NCBI RefSeq assembly: GCF_004214895.1
Contig: NZ_CP035952.1
Span: forward strand, 4,536,501-4,600,500
Length of the DNA: 64,000 nt
Source of the DNA: Pseudomonas tructae
GTDB lineage: Bacteria; Pseudomonadota; Gammaproteobacteria; Pseudomonadales; Pseudomonadaceae
Reading direction: 5' to 3'
Shown here: piece by piece, positions 17,075 to 25,784 of the stretch
Layout of the letters: every line of letters begins with the position of its first letter
How positions within the stretch are numbered: position 1 is the first letter of the stretch
Notes under the pieces: generated by a model
Databases searched by the model: none
Seen by the model: the letters and a program-made list of their open reading frames with translations, nothing else
Told to the model about the DNA's origin: nothing
Position numbers and translations under genes: made by a program

Positions 17075-17197
17075 CTAGCACACGCCCATGCCCAACTGCA
17101 TCAACGCCAGGCCACCCTCATGCCAGCCCCACCAGGCCAGCACCAGCAGTGACAATGCGGCAAGGCCAAGCAAGGCGCGAATAGCTAAGGTGCTCAT
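17075..17197 (-). CDS. 40-residue single-span membrane peptide, coupled to the MFS gene
   Basis: A 40-codon ORF encodes MSTLAIRALLGLAALSLLVL, then AWWGWHEGGLALMQLGMGVC. It has one hydrophobic helix (about residues 5-23), a tryptophan cluster at the interface, and a short C-terminal segment ending in cysteine. Its ATG overlaps the TGA of the MFS gene as ATGA (17194-17197), the usual sign of translational coupling. The MFS 3' end supplies GCAGGCG as a weak binding site. No family is recognised; an accessory role for the transporter is an inference from coupling. Confidence 0.72.
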   Translation of the reverse strand: MSTLAIRALLGLAALSLLVLAWWGWHEGGLALMQLGMGVC

Positions 17198-18396
17198 GCT
17201 GCTTGCGCCTGCAAGCGTGCCACCGGGCGCTCGCGTACCGGCCAGTTGAGCGCGGCAGCGAGCAGACTGAGCAGGATGGAAATCTGCCAGACCAGGTCGT
17301 AGTTGCCCGTCTGGTCATACACCACCCCACCCAGCCAGCCACCGAGAAAGGCGCCCAACTGATGGAACAGGAAGACGATGCCGCCCAGCATCGACAGATT
17401 GCGTACACCGAACAAGGTGGCGACGGTGCCATTGGTCAAGGGCACCGTCGACAGCCACAGCAGGCCCATGGCGATACCGAACAGGTAGGCGCTGAACGCG
17501 GTGATCGGCGCCCACAGGAACAGTACGATGACCACTGCGCGCAGCAGGTAAAGGGCCGTCAGCAGGCGCGGCTTGGACATGCGCCCGCCGAGCCAGCCAG
17601 CGGTGTAGGTGCCGACGATATTGAACAGCCCGACCAGCGCCAGCACCGTGGTACCGATGGTGGCGGGCAGGTGCTGGTCGACCAGGTAGGCTGGCAGATG
17701 CACGCCGATGAACACCACCTGGAAGCCACAGACGAAAAAGCCCAGGGCCAGCAACCAGAAGCCCGAATGCGAGCAGGCTTCACGCAGGGCCTGCCCCAGG
17801 GTCTGCTCATTGCCATCACTGGGCAAAGGCCGATCCCGCAGCAAGCCCACCAGCGGCACGATAAAAGCCACCAGCAGGCCCAGCACCAGCAATGCCGCCG
17901 ACCACCCCAGCCAGCCGATCAGGCCCAGGGTGCCAGGCAGCATGGCGAACTGGCCGAAGGAGCCCGCGGCGCTGGCGATGCCCATGGCCATACTGCGTTT
18001 TTCTGCCGGCACAGCCCGGCCGACCACCCCCAGAATCACCGAGAATGACGTGCCTGACAGGCCGATACCGATCAACAGGCCGGCACTGAGCGACAGACTA
18101 AGGGCCGAGTCGGACATACCCATCAGCACCAGGCCGACGGCATAGAGAATACCGCCGACCAGCACCACCTTGGCCGCGCCCAAGCGATCGGCCAGAGCCC
18201 CGGCAAACGGCTGGGCCAGGCCCCAGATCAGGTTCTGCAGGGCAATGGCAAAGGCAAACACCCCGCGACCCCAGCCAAAGTCGGCACTCATCGGCGCCAG
18301 GAACAGGCCAAAGCCATGCCGCACGCCCAGCGACAACGCCAGGATCAGCGCCGCCCCGAGGAGAATCCACCCACTGGTTCGCCATACCGATGTCAT
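17194..18396 (-). CDS. MFS transporter under MarR control
   Basis: A 400-residue major facilitator with twelve predicted helices. It opens with WILLGAALILALSLGVRHGFGLFL and has the GWGRGVFAFAIALQNLIWGLAQP and DRLGAAKV loop-2/3 motif typical of oxalate/formate-type or drug-proton antiporters. The second half starts at about residue 215 (SGFWLLALGFFVCGFQVVF). The substrate is unknown. GGGAGA lies 9 nt before the ATG, and a 14-bp palindromic operator sits at 18429-18442 in its promoter. The stop overlaps the start of the 40-residue peptide. Confidence 0.85.
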   Translation of the reverse strand: MTSVWRTSGWILLGAALILALSLGVRHGFGLFLAPMSADFGWGRGVFAFAIALQNLIWGLAQPFAGALADRLGAAKVVLVGGILYAVGLVLMGMSDSALSLSLSAGLLIGIGLSGTSFSVILGVVGRAVPAEKRSMAMGIASAAGSFGQFAMLPGTLGLIGWLGWSAALLVLGLLVAFIVPLVGLLRDRPLPSDGNEQTLGQALREACSHSGFWLLALGFFVCGFQVVFIGVHLPAYLVDQHLPATIGTTVLALVGLFNIVGTYTAGWLGGRMSKPRLLTALYLLRAVVIVLFLWAPITAFSAYLFGIAMGLLWLSTVPLTNGTVATLFGVRNLSMLGGIVFLFHQLGAFLGGWLGGVVYDQTGNYDLVWQISILLSLLAAALNWPVRERPVARLQAQAA

Positions 18397-18422
18397 TGTT
18401 GTTGTCTCCCGAGTGCCGCAAG

Positions 18423-18449
18423 GTTATACGGGTATATACCCGCTTATAA
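18423..18449 (-). promoter_or_regulatory. MFS promoter with palindromic MarR operator
   Basis: Reading the minus strand, TTATAA (18449-18444) and TATAAC (18428-18423) flank a perfect 14-bp palindrome, CGGGTATATACCCG (18429-18442). A related site lies in front of marR. Occupancy of the palindrome would block RNA polymerase. Confidence 0.65.
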
Positions 18450-18460
18450 TCGTTAAAAAC

Positions 18461-18865
18461 TCAGGCCAGCATCTCCAGCAAGCGCACCAGCTCGTCGCGC
18501 CGGCCTTCGCCGAGGGTCTGGATCAAGTCGCTTTGCGCCTGCTCCCAGGCAGGTTCTGCCGCCTGCAGCCGGGCCCTACCCTGCTCGGTAAGCAAGACGA
18601 TGCGATTGCGCAGGTCTTGCCCTTCGGCCAGGGCCACCAGGCCATCGGCTTCCAGCACCCGCAGGTTGCGCCCCAGGGTGCTGCGATCCAGTCCCATGGC
18701 TTCAGCCAGGGTGGAAATACTCGGTTGATCCAGACGGCGCAGGTGGCGCAACAGAGAAAACTGCGCGACGTTGATTGCGAAGCCTTCGAGGGCTTCGTCG
18801 TAATGCCGGCTCACCCCACGGGCAGCACGACGCAGATGGGTGCAGATGCATTCGCTGGTCAACAT
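18461..18865 (-). CDS. MarR family transcriptional regulator
   Basis: A 134-residue MarR-type winged-helix repressor. The DNA-recognition part is SISTLAEAMGLDRSTLGRNLRVLEADGLV, and the wing follows with EGQDLRNRIVLLTEQG. C8 in ECICTHLRRAARG lies 14 residues before a conserved tyrosine, the same spacing as the redox cysteine of OhrR; C6 is next to it. A thiol-based signal is thus possible but not shown. ATG 18865 gives the usual family N-terminus and no ribosome-binding site precedes it. The upstream GTG at 18886 has CCCAGG before it, but would put the operator inside the coding region. Confidence 0.85.
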   Translation of the reverse strand: MLTSECICTHLRRAARGVSRHYDEALEGFAINVAQFSLLRHLRRLDQPSISTLAEAMGLDRSTLGRNLRVLEADGLVALAEGQDLRNRIVLLTEQGRARLQAAEPAWEQAQSDLIQTLGEGRRDELVRLLEMLA

Positions 18866-18900
18866 AATGCGTGTATATACCCGCACCTGGGCAACTGCAA
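18866..18900 (-). promoter_or_regulatory. marR promoter with overlapping operator
   Basis: On the minus strand TTGCAG (18900-18895) and TATACA (18877-18872) are separated by exactly 17 bp. The expected start of transcription is at or within 1 nt of the ATG at 18865, which implies a leaderless mRNA. An imperfect palindrome GCGTGTATATACCCGC (18869-18884), related to the MFS operator, covers the -10, consistent with autorepression. Confidence 0.65.
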
Positions 18901-18915
18901 GCTTTTATTCGCCGC

Positions 18916-19644
18916 TCACAGTACCAGGGCGATCAATACCGCCAGCTCCAGCAGCTCAAGCAGGGCCCCGGCGGTGTCTCCGGTGGTACCGCCCAGACGA
19001 CGCACCATCAAGCGTCGCAGCCAGGCGAAGACCAGTGTGGCCACTGCCAGCACCCACAGCCCTTCGAGCCCTGCCAGCAACCCACAAAGCAATGCGCTGG
19101 CCAGCAGCACGAGCGCGCCTGCCCTACGCGGCAAGTGGTCAGCAAGTGCCTGGCCCAGCCCCCCGCTACGCACATACGGCGTACAGAGGAACAAGCCCAG
19201 CAACGCCGCGCGGCCAATCAGCGGCGCAAGCAACAGCAACAGCCCCTCACCGCGTTCGATCAGCGCCAGCAAGGCACAGAACTTGAGCAGCAGTACCAAC
19301 CCCAGGGTAACCACGGCAATCGGCCCGCTGCGCGGATCCTTCATGATCAGCAGGGTGCGCTCGCGATCACCGAAACCACCCAACCAGGCATCGGCGCTGT
19401 CGGCCAGGCCGTCCAGGTGCAAAGCGCCGCTGAGCAGCACCCAGGCACTGAGCAGCAGCGCGGCATGGAGCAGCAATGGGCTGCCCGCCAGCAGCGCGTT
19501 CAGCCCCCAGAGCACCGCCCCGAACAACAGCCCTACCAACGGGTAGAACAGTAGCGAGCGGCCCATCTGCTCCGGCGCCGGCATGCCCGGCAGGCGCACC
19601 GGCAAGCTGCTGAGAAACTGCAGGGCGATCCAGAAGGGCAGCAC
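18916..19644 (-). CDS. cobS: Adenosylcobinamide-GDP ribazoletransferase (cobalamin synthase)
   Basis: A 242-residue polytopic membrane enzyme that joins alpha-ribazole (phosphate) to adenosylcobinamide-GDP, the last step of nucleotide-loop assembly. Signatures are the N-terminal LQFLSSLPV, the acidic GALHLDGLADSADAWLGG metal-binding motif, and MKDPRSGPIAV. The C-terminus has the RRLGGTTGDTAGA motif. It begins with GTG one base after the stop of the phosphatase gene and ends the cobalamin operon. In P. aeruginosa naming it is cobV. Confidence 0.95.
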   Translation of the reverse strand: MLPFWIALQFLSSLPVRLPGMPAPEQMGRSLLFYPLVGLLFGAVLWGLNALLAGSPLLLHAALLLSAWVLLSGALHLDGLADSADAWLGGFGDRERTLLIMKDPRSGPIAVVTLGLVLLLKFCALLALIERGEGLLLLLAPLIGRAALLGLFLCTPYVRSGGLGQALADHLPRRAGALVLLASALLCGLLAGLEGLWVLAVATLVFAWLRRLMVRRLGGTTGDTAGALLELLELAVLIALVL

Positions 19645-19645
19645 T

Positions 19646-20215
19646 TCAGACTACCTCGCGCAGGCTGCCATCCGCCGAATACGCCAGGCGATGCAAGGCA
19701 CCGTGGGACACTTCGACCTGAAGCAGCTGTTCACGGGGCAAACCACGGGCCCGGGCCAGCAGAAGGCGCATCACGCCACCATGGGTGACCAGCAGCAGGT
19801 GCTTGCCGGCATGCCCCTGGTGCAAGGCATCGATGGCCTGCAAGACCCGTTTCGAGAAGTCCGCCACCGGCTCGCCGCCTGGCGGTGTGCAGGCGTAGGG
19901 GTCCGCCCAGAATTGGCCGAGCTCGGCTTCGTGGGTAAGCATCAGGTCTGCCGCACTGCGTCCTTCCCACTCACCGAAATGCAGCTCTTGCAGCCCCGGC
20001 GCCAAGTGCAATGGCAGGCGCAACTGCGCACCCAGTTCTTCGGCAAAGCGCGCACAGCGCTGCAAGGGTGAGCTGACCAGCGCATCCCAAGGGCCGCCAG
20101 CCTTCACCGCTGCGCGCATCTGCGCCCAGCCCTTGACGGTCAGGGCATCGTCGAGGCTGCCGCGCAGGCCGCCGCCCAGTTCGGTTTCACCATGGCGCAG
20201 CAGGTCGATGATCAT
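19646..20215 (-). CDS. cobC: Alpha-ribazole phosphatase (histidine phosphatase family)
   Basis: A 189-residue phosphoglycerate-mutase-type phosphatase. The catalytic histidine is in [19 protein letters not shown] at the N-terminus, with the second histidine in [28 protein letters not shown] is the third family motif. In the Salmonella pathway CobC removes phosphate from alpha-ribazole-5'-phosphate. Its start overlaps the cobT stop by 4 bp and it lies directly before cobS, so the context supports the assignment over a generic phosphatase. The symbol follows Salmonella; note the aminotransferase at 23238 also carries the name cobC in Pseudomonas. Confidence 0.9.
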   Translation of the reverse strand: MIIDLLRHGETELGGGLRGSLDDALTVKGWAQMRAAVKAGGPWDALVSSPLQRCARFAEELGAQLRLPLHLAPGLQELHFGEWEGRSAADLMLTHEAELGQFWADPYACTPPGGEPVADFSKRVLQAIDALHQGHAGKHLLLVTHGGVMRLLLARARGLPREQLLQVEVSHGALHRLAYSADGSLREVV

Positions 20216-21267
20216 GCCGGACGGTCCGCTACCGCAGCTTCTGCAAAGGTCGCCATCTGCCCGTGCAGGTCACAGGCCAGGCGCAATACCGGTACCGCCA
20301 GCGCCGCACCACTGCCCTCGCCCAGGCGCAGGCCCAGCTCCAGCAGCGGCTCGGCGTCAAGCTCGGCGAGCACCCGGCGATGCCCCGGCTCGGCGCCGCG
20401 ATGGCCGAACAGCAGCCAGTCGCGGCACTGCGGGTTGATGCGCGTCGCCACTAGCGCGGCGACCGTGCAGATAAAGCCATCCACCAGCACCGCGACACCG
20501 GCCTGGGCGCAGCCCAGATAGGCACCGACCAGTGCGGCGATCTCGAAGCCGCCAAAACAGAACAGGCGCTGCAGCGGGTCGTCCCCCAGCGCTGCATGCT
20601 GCTGCAATGCACGCTCGATGACCTCGGCCTTGTGCCGCACACCGGCGGCGTCCAGCCCCGTGCCCGGGCCGCTGAGTTCCGTGGCCGGGCAGCCGAGCAC
20701 CGCGCAGGCCAGGGCACTGGCGGCAGTGGTGTTGCCAATGCCCATCTCGCCGCCGATGAACAGCCGCGCACCGCTGGCAGCCGCGCGCAAGGCACTCTCG
20801 CGCCCGCCCTGCAGGGCCAGTACACCCTGCTCGTAACTCATCGCCGGCACACGGGCGAAGTTGGCCGTGCCGGCGCCAAGGCGCAGGTGGCGCACCCCCG
20901 GCAGTTCCAGAGCCAGGTCTACAGTACCCAGGTCGACTACTTCGAGCTGGGCATTCAACTGCCGCGCCAGCACGCTGATGGCGGCGCCTCCGCTGACGAA
21001 GTTGTGCAGCATCTGCCCGGTCACCGCTTGCGGATAGGCCGAGATGCCTTCGGCGACCACGCCATGATCGCCGGCAAAGATTGCGATCCAGACCTGCTCG
21101 ACGCTGGGTTTGAGCTGGCCTTGCAAACCGGCCAGTTGCACCGCCAGGTGCTCCAGGCGGCCCAGCGAGCCAGCTGGTTTGGTCAGTTGCTGCTGACGTG
21201 CCTGGGCCTGTTCGCGAACAGTCAGGTCAACAGGACGACAGGCTTCAAGCCACCAAATTTGACTCAT
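20212..21267 (-). CDS. cobT: Nicotinate-nucleotide--dimethylbenzimidazole phosphoribosyltransferase
   Basis: A 351-residue enzyme that makes alpha-ribazole phosphate from nicotinate mononucleotide and dimethylbenzimidazole. Seen are [15 protein letters not shown], the [16 protein letters not shown] loop, the [14 protein letters not shown] segment and the catalytic glutamate region [19 protein letters not shown] near the C-terminus. Length matches the family. It begins inside the ATGA overlap with cobU and its own stop overlaps the phosphatase start. With bluB in the same operon, the cell can make and activate the lower ligand. Confidence 0.96.
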   Translation of the reverse strand: MSQIWWLEACRPVDLTVREQAQARQQQLTKPAGSLGRLEHLAVQLAGLQGQLKPSVEQVWIAIFAGDHGVVAEGISAYPQAVTGQMLHNFVSGGAAISVLARQLNAQLEVVDLGTVDLALELPGVRHLRLGAGTANFARVPAMSYEQGVLALQGGRESALRAAASGARLFIGGEMGIGNTTAASALACAVLGCPATELSGPGTGLDAAGVRHKAEVIERALQQHAALGDDPLQRLFCFGGFEIAALVGAYLGCAQAGVAVLVDGFICTVAALVATRINPQCRDWLLFGHRGAEPGHRRVLAELDAEPLLELGLRLGEGSGAALAVPVLRLACDLHGQMATFAEAAVADRPA

Positions 21268-21785
21268 AATGCAGGTCCTTTCAGGGTAAGCGGCAGGCCG
21301 GCGACGCTCAGCACCACGCGCTGACAGCGCTCGGCGATGGCTTGGTGCAGCCAGCCGGCTTCATCGACATAACGGCGGGTCAGCTCGCCCATGGGCACCA
21401 CGCCCAGGCCGGTCTCATTGCTGACCAGGATGATCTCGCCCGGCAGCTGCGCCAGGCAGTCGAGCAGTGCCGTACGTTCAGCCACCAGGCGCTCGGGGTC
21501 GTCGAGCATCAGCAGGTTGGTCAGCCACAAGGTCAGGCAGTCCACCAGCAGGCAGCGCTCGGCGCTGGCGTTGGCACTCAGCACATGAGCCAGTTGCAGC
21601 GGCTCTTCGATCAATGCCCACTGCGCCGGACGCCTATCGCGGTGTAACTGCACCCGCGCGTTCATCTCGCCATCGAGCGGTTCACTGGTGGCGATATAGG
21701 TGACGGCCAGGCCGCTGCGCTCGGCCAGTTGTTCGGCCAAGCGGCTCTTGCCCGAACGGGCGCCACCAAGAATCAAGGTGAGCAT
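21264..21785 (-). CDS. cobU: Bifunctional adenosylcobinamide kinase / adenosylcobinamide-phosphate guanylyltransferase
   Basis: A 173-residue enzyme with a P-loop at the N-terminus ([18 protein letters not shown]), the [18 protein letters not shown] segment that carries the guanylylated histidine, and the [21 protein letters not shown] motif. It phosphorylates adenosylcobinamide and transfers GMP to it. It starts one base after the cobQ stop and its stop overlaps cobT. Named cobP in P. aeruginosa. Confidence 0.95.
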   Translation of the reverse strand: MLTLILGGARSGKSRLAEQLAERSGLAVTYIATSEPLDGEMNARVQLHRDRRPAQWALIEEPLQLAHVLSANASAERCLLVDCLTLWLTNLLMLDDPERLVAERTALLDCLAQLPGEIILVSNETGLGVVPMGELTRRYVDEAGWLHQAIAERCQRVVLSVAGLPLTLKGPAL

Positions 21786-21786
21786 G

Positions 21787-23241
21787 TCAGTTCAGTCCGC
21801 AGAGTTGGCGCAGGCGCGCGGTGTCAAGGTGCTGCTCGACCAGATCGGCCAGGCGTTCGATGTCGCGCTCGCGCAGGGCGTGATAGTCGATCTGCTCGAC
21901 CTCTTGCAGCCCGGCCCAGCGCAACAGTGCCGCGCAGGAGTGCGGCGCTTCGAACAGGCCATGCAGGTAGGTGGCAAGGACCTGACCGTCGGCGCTGATG
22001 GCGCCATCGGCACGGCCGTCGTCCAGTTGCACCGCAGCTTGCTGCAGTGCCGGCCCCCGGGTCACCCCGGCATGAATCTCGTAGCCACTGATGGCCGCCT
22101 GCTCCAGCTGCAGGGTACCGGCGACATTACGCAGCTGCTTCTGGGCCTCAAGCACCGTGACAAACTCCAGCAAGCCCAGGCCATCGCTGGCCCCCGTCGG
22201 CCCTTCCAGGCCCAAGGGGTCTTCCACCCGTTGACCGAGCATCTGCAGCCCGCCGCAAATCCCCAGAACCTTGCCGCCATAACGCAGATGGCGGCTGATC
22301 GCCTCGTCCCAACCGCGCTCGCGCAACTGCGCAAGATCGCCACGCACACTCTTGGAGCCGGGCAGTATGATCAGGTCGGCCGGCGGAATCGGCTGGCCGG
22401 GGCCAATGAACTGCAAATCGACCTGCGGGTGCAGGCGCAGTGGATCGAAATCGGTGTGGTTACTGATACGCGGCAATACTGGCACGATGACCTTGAGCTG
22501 GCGCCCGGCCTTGACGCCCTGGCGCTGATCAATGCCATCCTCGGCTTCCAGGTGCAGGTCCATCACATAGGGCAGCACGCCCAGCACCGGCTTGCCGGTA
22601 CGCTCTTCGAGCCAGTCCAGGCCAGGCTGGAGCAAGGCGATATCGCCACGAAAACGGTTGATGACAAAGCCTTTGACCCGCGCCTGTTCGCTTGGCGAGA
22701 GCAACTCGAGGGTGCCGACCAGGTGAGCGAAGACCCCGCCACGGTTGATATCGGCAATCAGGATCACCGGGCAGTCCACTGCTTCGGCAAAACCCATATT
22801 GGCGATGTCACCGGCACGCAGGTTGATCTCGGCCGGCGAGCCCGCACCCTCGACCATCACCACCGGATAAGCTGCGCTCAGGCGCTGGTGCGAGGCCAGC
22901 ACGGCCTGCATGGCAATGACCTTGTAGTCGTGATAAGCCACGGCGTTCATGCTGGTGACTGCGCGGCCATGGACGATCACCTGGGCGCCGGTGTCGCTGT
23001 TGGGCTTGAGCAGCACCGGGTTCATGTCGGTGTGCGGCGCCAGGCCAGCGGCCTGGGCCTGGACGGCCTGGGCTCGACCGATTTCGCCCCCGTCAGCGGT
23101 GACTGCGCTGTTGAGCGCCATGTTTTGCGGCTTGAACGGCACCACGGCAACGCCTTGACGCAACAGCCAGCGGCACAGCGCGGTCACCAGGGTGCTTTTG
23201 CCGGCATCGGAAGTGGTGCCTTGCACCATCAGGGTGGTCAT
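21787..23241 (-). CDS. cobQ: Cobyric acid synthase (glutamine-hydrolysing)
   Basis: A 484-residue amidotransferase that amidates carboxylates b, d, e and g of adenosylcobyrinic a,c-diamide. The N-terminal ATP-binding domain has [20 protein letters not shown] and [19 protein letters not shown]; the C-terminal glutaminase (from about 250) has [12 protein letters not shown] with its nucleophilic cysteine and an HGLFE histidine motif. The start overlaps the aminotransferase stop as ATGA. Length fits the family. Confidence 0.96.
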   Translation of the reverse strand: MTTLMVQGTTSDAGKSTLVTALCRWLLRQGVAVVPFKPQNMALNSAVTADGGEIGRAQAVQAQAAGLAPHTDMNPVLLKPNSDTGAQVIVHGRAVTSMNAVAYHDYKVIAMQAVLASHQRLSAAYPVVMVEGAGSPAEINLRAGDIANMGFAEAVDCPVILIADINRGGVFAHLVGTLELLSPSEQARVKGFVINRFRGDIALLQPGLDWLEERTGKPVLGVLPYVMDLHLEAEDGIDQRQGVKAGRQLKVIVPVLPRISNHTDFDPLRLHPQVDLQFIGPGQPIPPADLIILPGSKSVRGDLAQLRERGWDEAISRHLRYGGKVLGICGGLQMLGQRVEDPLGLEGPTGASDGLGLLEFVTVLEAQKQLRNVAGTLQLEQAAISGYEIHAGVTRGPALQQAAVQLDDGRADGAISADGQVLATYLHGLFEAPHSCAALLRWAGLQEVEQIDYHALRERDIERLADLVEQHLDTARLRQLCGLN

Positions 23242-24230
23242 GGTTGTTCCTTGGTGTATTCGCTCAAGGCTTGGGCCAGGCGCTGGAAATCCTCTTCACA
23301 GGCTGGCAAGCCGAAACGCAGGCTGGGCGGCTGGCTGAACAGCCGCAGGAGAATGCCGCGCCGGGCCATGAATTCATGCAATTGCAACGCCTGTTCGGTG
23401 ACCAGGTACTGGAACAGGTCGCAACTGCCATGGGGGGCAAAACCGGCCCCGCCAAGGATCTCGGCCAGACGCTGGCTGGCCGCGGCACAGCGGACAATCT
23501 GCTGCTGATGCGCGGCGCTATCGAGCAGGCAAGCCTGGCCAAGGATGCGGGTCGGACCGCTGACGGTCCAGGGCCCGAGTTGTTCGGCGAGCAGCTGTAA
23601 CAGCTGGCGCTGCGCCAGGACAAAGCCCAGGCGCACGCCGGCCAGGCCAAAGAACTTGCCGAACGAGCGCAGCACGATCAGCCCGGGGCGCTCGGCATGC
23701 GCGGCGATGCTGTGCTGCGGGGCGTTGTCCATGAACGCTTCATCGACCAGCAGCCAGCCGCCACGGCGAGCCAGGCGCCCATGCCATTCCAGCAGTTGCT
23801 CGGCACCGATCAACAGCCCGGTGGGGTTGTTGGGGTTGACCACCACCAGCACATCGAGGCTGTCGAGGTAGTAATCGACCTGATCTTGCGACAATTCACG
23901 CACCCGGTGCCCGGCACGGCGCCAGCCTTCGGCGTGCTCGGCATAACAGGGCGACAGCACACCGACCGTGCCGGGGCGGCGCAGCCGTGGCAAGGCCTGG
24001 ATCGCGGCCTGGGAACCGGCCACCGGCAACAGGTGCTCGACCTGGTAGTACGCACAGGCCGCCTGTTCCAGACCGTCGTCGGTTTCCGGCAAGCGTGCCC
24101 AGGCGTGCAACGGAATCTCGGGGATTGCATAGGGCCAGGGGGCAATGCCGCTGGACAGGTCCAGCCAGTTTTCGCGGGCGATGCCATATTGCTGGACTGC
24201 GCGTTGCAGGCGACCACCGTGTTCAAGCAT
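23238..24230 (-). CDS. cobC: Threonine-phosphate decarboxylase (PLP-dependent)
   Basis: A 330-residue fold-type I PLP enzyme, related to histidinol-phosphate aminotransferases, that provides aminopropanol phosphate for the cobamide side chain. It shows [25 protein letters not shown] and the Schiff-base lysine in [17 protein letters not shown]. The Salmonella enzyme is called CobD; CobC is the Pseudomonas name. The start [12 protein letters not shown] at 24230 lies inside the end of cobD (8-bp overlap). Longer in-frame extensions to 24353 would cut far into cobD and are rejected. Confidence 0.93.
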   Translation of the reverse strand: MLEHGGRLQRAVQQYGIARENWLDLSSGIAPWPYAIPEIPLHAWARLPETDDGLEQAACAYYQVEHLLPVAGSQAAIQALPRLRRPGTVGVLSPCYAEHAEGWRRAGHRVRELSQDQVDYYLDSLDVLVVVNPNNPTGLLIGAEQLLEWHGRLARRGGWLLVDEAFMDNAPQHSIAAHAERPGLIVLRSFGKFFGLAGVRLGFVLAQRQLLQLLAEQLGPWTVSGPTRILGQACLLDSAAHQQQIVRCAAASQRLAEILGGAGFAPHGSCDLFQYLVTEQALQLHEFMARRGILLRLFSQPPSLRFGLPACEEDFQRLAQALSEYTKEQP

Positions 24231-25131
24231 AGAATTCAGCCCCCAGGCACAACAACAGCAACCACAACCATACACCCTGGCAAACCAGGCGCCAGCCGCG
24301 CCCGATAGCCTCGGCATCGGCCTGTGGGCCCTCGCCCAGTTGCGGGCGCTCATGCAACTCGCCGTGATACACCGCCGGGCCGCCCAGCTCGACGCCCAAA
24401 GCCCCGGCCCCGGCCGCCATCACCGGGCCAGCATTGGGGCTGTCCCACAACGGCGCCTGGCGTCGCCAACAGCTCAGGGCCAGGCGGGTTTTGCCCAGCA
24501 GTGCGTAGGTCAACGCCACCAAGCGTGCCGGAACATAGTTGAGCAGGTCATCGATCTTCGCAGCGGCCCAGCCAAAGCGTTCGAAGCGTTCATTACGATA
24601 GCCCCACATCGCGTCCAGGGTGTTGCTCAGGCGGTATAGCACCACCCCGGGGACACCGGCGACGACAAACCAGAACAGTGCGGCGAACACCGCATCACTG
24701 CCGTTCTCCAGCACCGACTCGGTGGCGGCGCGAGCCACGGCAGTTTCATCGAGTTCGCGGGTTTCACGGCTGACCAGATAGCCCACCCGCTGCCGCGCCT
24801 TTTCCAGATCACCCTGGCGCAAGGCTTCGGCCACTGGCGTCACATGTTCACCAAGGCTGCGCAGGCCCAGGGCGCAATACAGCGCCAGCACTTCAATCAG
24901 CCAGCCGATGTACGGTAGCCAGGACAGCAGCATGGCGAGGAAGGTCAGCGGCACCACGGCCAGGAACCAGGCCGTAACCCCATGACTGCGCCAGCCACGC
25001 CCGCCGGCATTGAAGCGTTGCTCCAGGCGCGCAGCGAGGCGCCCGAAGGCCACCAGTGGATGCCGGCGTTTGGGCTCACCCAGCAGCGCATCCAACGCCA
25101 CCCCGGCCACCGTCAGCAAAGCCACACTCAT
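24223..25131 (-). CDS. cobD: Adenosylcobinamide-phosphate synthase (CbiB/CobD)
   Basis: A 302-residue membrane enzyme that attaches aminopropanol (phosphate) to adenosylcobyric acid. Seen are [20 protein letters not shown] near the N-terminus, [14 protein letters not shown], the [18 protein letters not shown] segment, and [26 protein letters not shown], all standard CbiB features. The start at 25131 shares one base with the bluB stop (TGATG); an upstream GTG at 25146 is possible but unlikely. The stop overlaps the next gene by 8 bp. Confidence 0.94.
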   Translation of the reverse strand: MSVALLTVAGVALDALLGEPKRRHPLVAFGRLAARLEQRFNAGGRGWRSHGVTAWFLAVVPLTFLAMLLSWLPYIGWLIEVLALYCALGLRSLGEHVTPVAEALRQGDLEKARQRVGYLVSRETRELDETAVARAATESVLENGSDAVFAALFWFVVAGVPGVVLYRLSNTLDAMWGYRNERFERFGWAAAKIDDLLNYVPARLVALTYALLGKTRLALSCWRRQAPLWDSPNAGPVMAAGAGALGVELGGPAVYHGELHERPQLGEGPQADAEAIGRGWRLVCQGVWLWLLLLCLGAEFYA

Positions 25132-25784
25132 CAAGACTCTCCCCACTGGTTTTCAAACAACAATTCATGCAGCGGCCGCGCCGTGGCCCAGCCTTCGAGC
25201 ACCAGCATGGGTGCCGGGTAGAACACCTGCACCGGGCCCAGGCACAGGATCGCCAGCGGTTTGGCGCCGGCCGGCATGCCCAGCAGCGTGGCCAGGGCCT
25301 GGGGCTCGAACAACGATACCCAGCCCATCCCCAGGCCTTCGGCGCGGGCCGCCAGCCAGAGGTTCTGGATTGCACAGGACAGCGACGCCAAGTCCATTTC
25401 CGGCAAGGTGCGACGGCCGAAGATATGTGCGTCACGCTCATCCATCAGCGCAGCGACCAGCAGCTCGGCGCAGTCGTTGATGCCCTCGACCTTGAGTTTC
25501 ATGAAGTCGTCGGAACGCTCACCCAGCGCCTGCGCGGTGCGCAGTCGCTCCTCTTCGACCAGGGCCTGGATACCTTGGCGCAGTTCAGGTCGGGTAATGC
25601 GAATAAACCGCCAGGGCTGCATCAGGCCAACGCTGGGGGCCTGATGCGCGGCTTCAAGCAGGCGGGCGAGCACTTCAGGGGCCACTTCGCCACCACTGAA
25701 GTGGCGCATATCACGGCGCTCGCCGATGGCGCGATAAACCGCAGCGCGCTCGGCTGCGGTAAAAGCATGCTCGTTCATGGACAC
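25131..25784 (-). CDS. bluB: 5,6-Dimethylbenzimidazole synthase
   Basis: A 217-residue flavin-destructase of the nitroreductase fold. It turns reduced FMN and oxygen into dimethylbenzimidazole, the lower ligand of B12. [21 protein letters not shown] and [15 protein letters not shown] are the BluB N-terminal signatures, with [15 protein letters not shown] and [21 protein letters not shown] toward the C-terminus. Its presence means the organism expects aerobic synthesis of the native ligand. The start overlaps cobB by 10 bp and its stop shares one base with cobD. Confidence 0.95.
   Translation of the reverse strand: MSMNEHAFTAAERAAVYRAIGERRDMRHFSGGEVAPEVLARLLEAAHQAPSVGLMQPWRFIRITRPELRQGIQALVEEERLRTAQALGERSDDFMKLKVEGINDCAELLVAALMDERDAHIFGRRTLPEMDLASLSCAIQNLWLAARAEGLGMGWVSLFEPQALATLLGMPAGAKPLAILCLGPVQVFYPAPMLVLEGWATARPLHELLFENQWGES

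Noticed and set aside
21700..23508. 602-codon open frame on the plus strand
   Set aside because: Antisense to cobQ and parts of its neighbours; composition is not protein-like.
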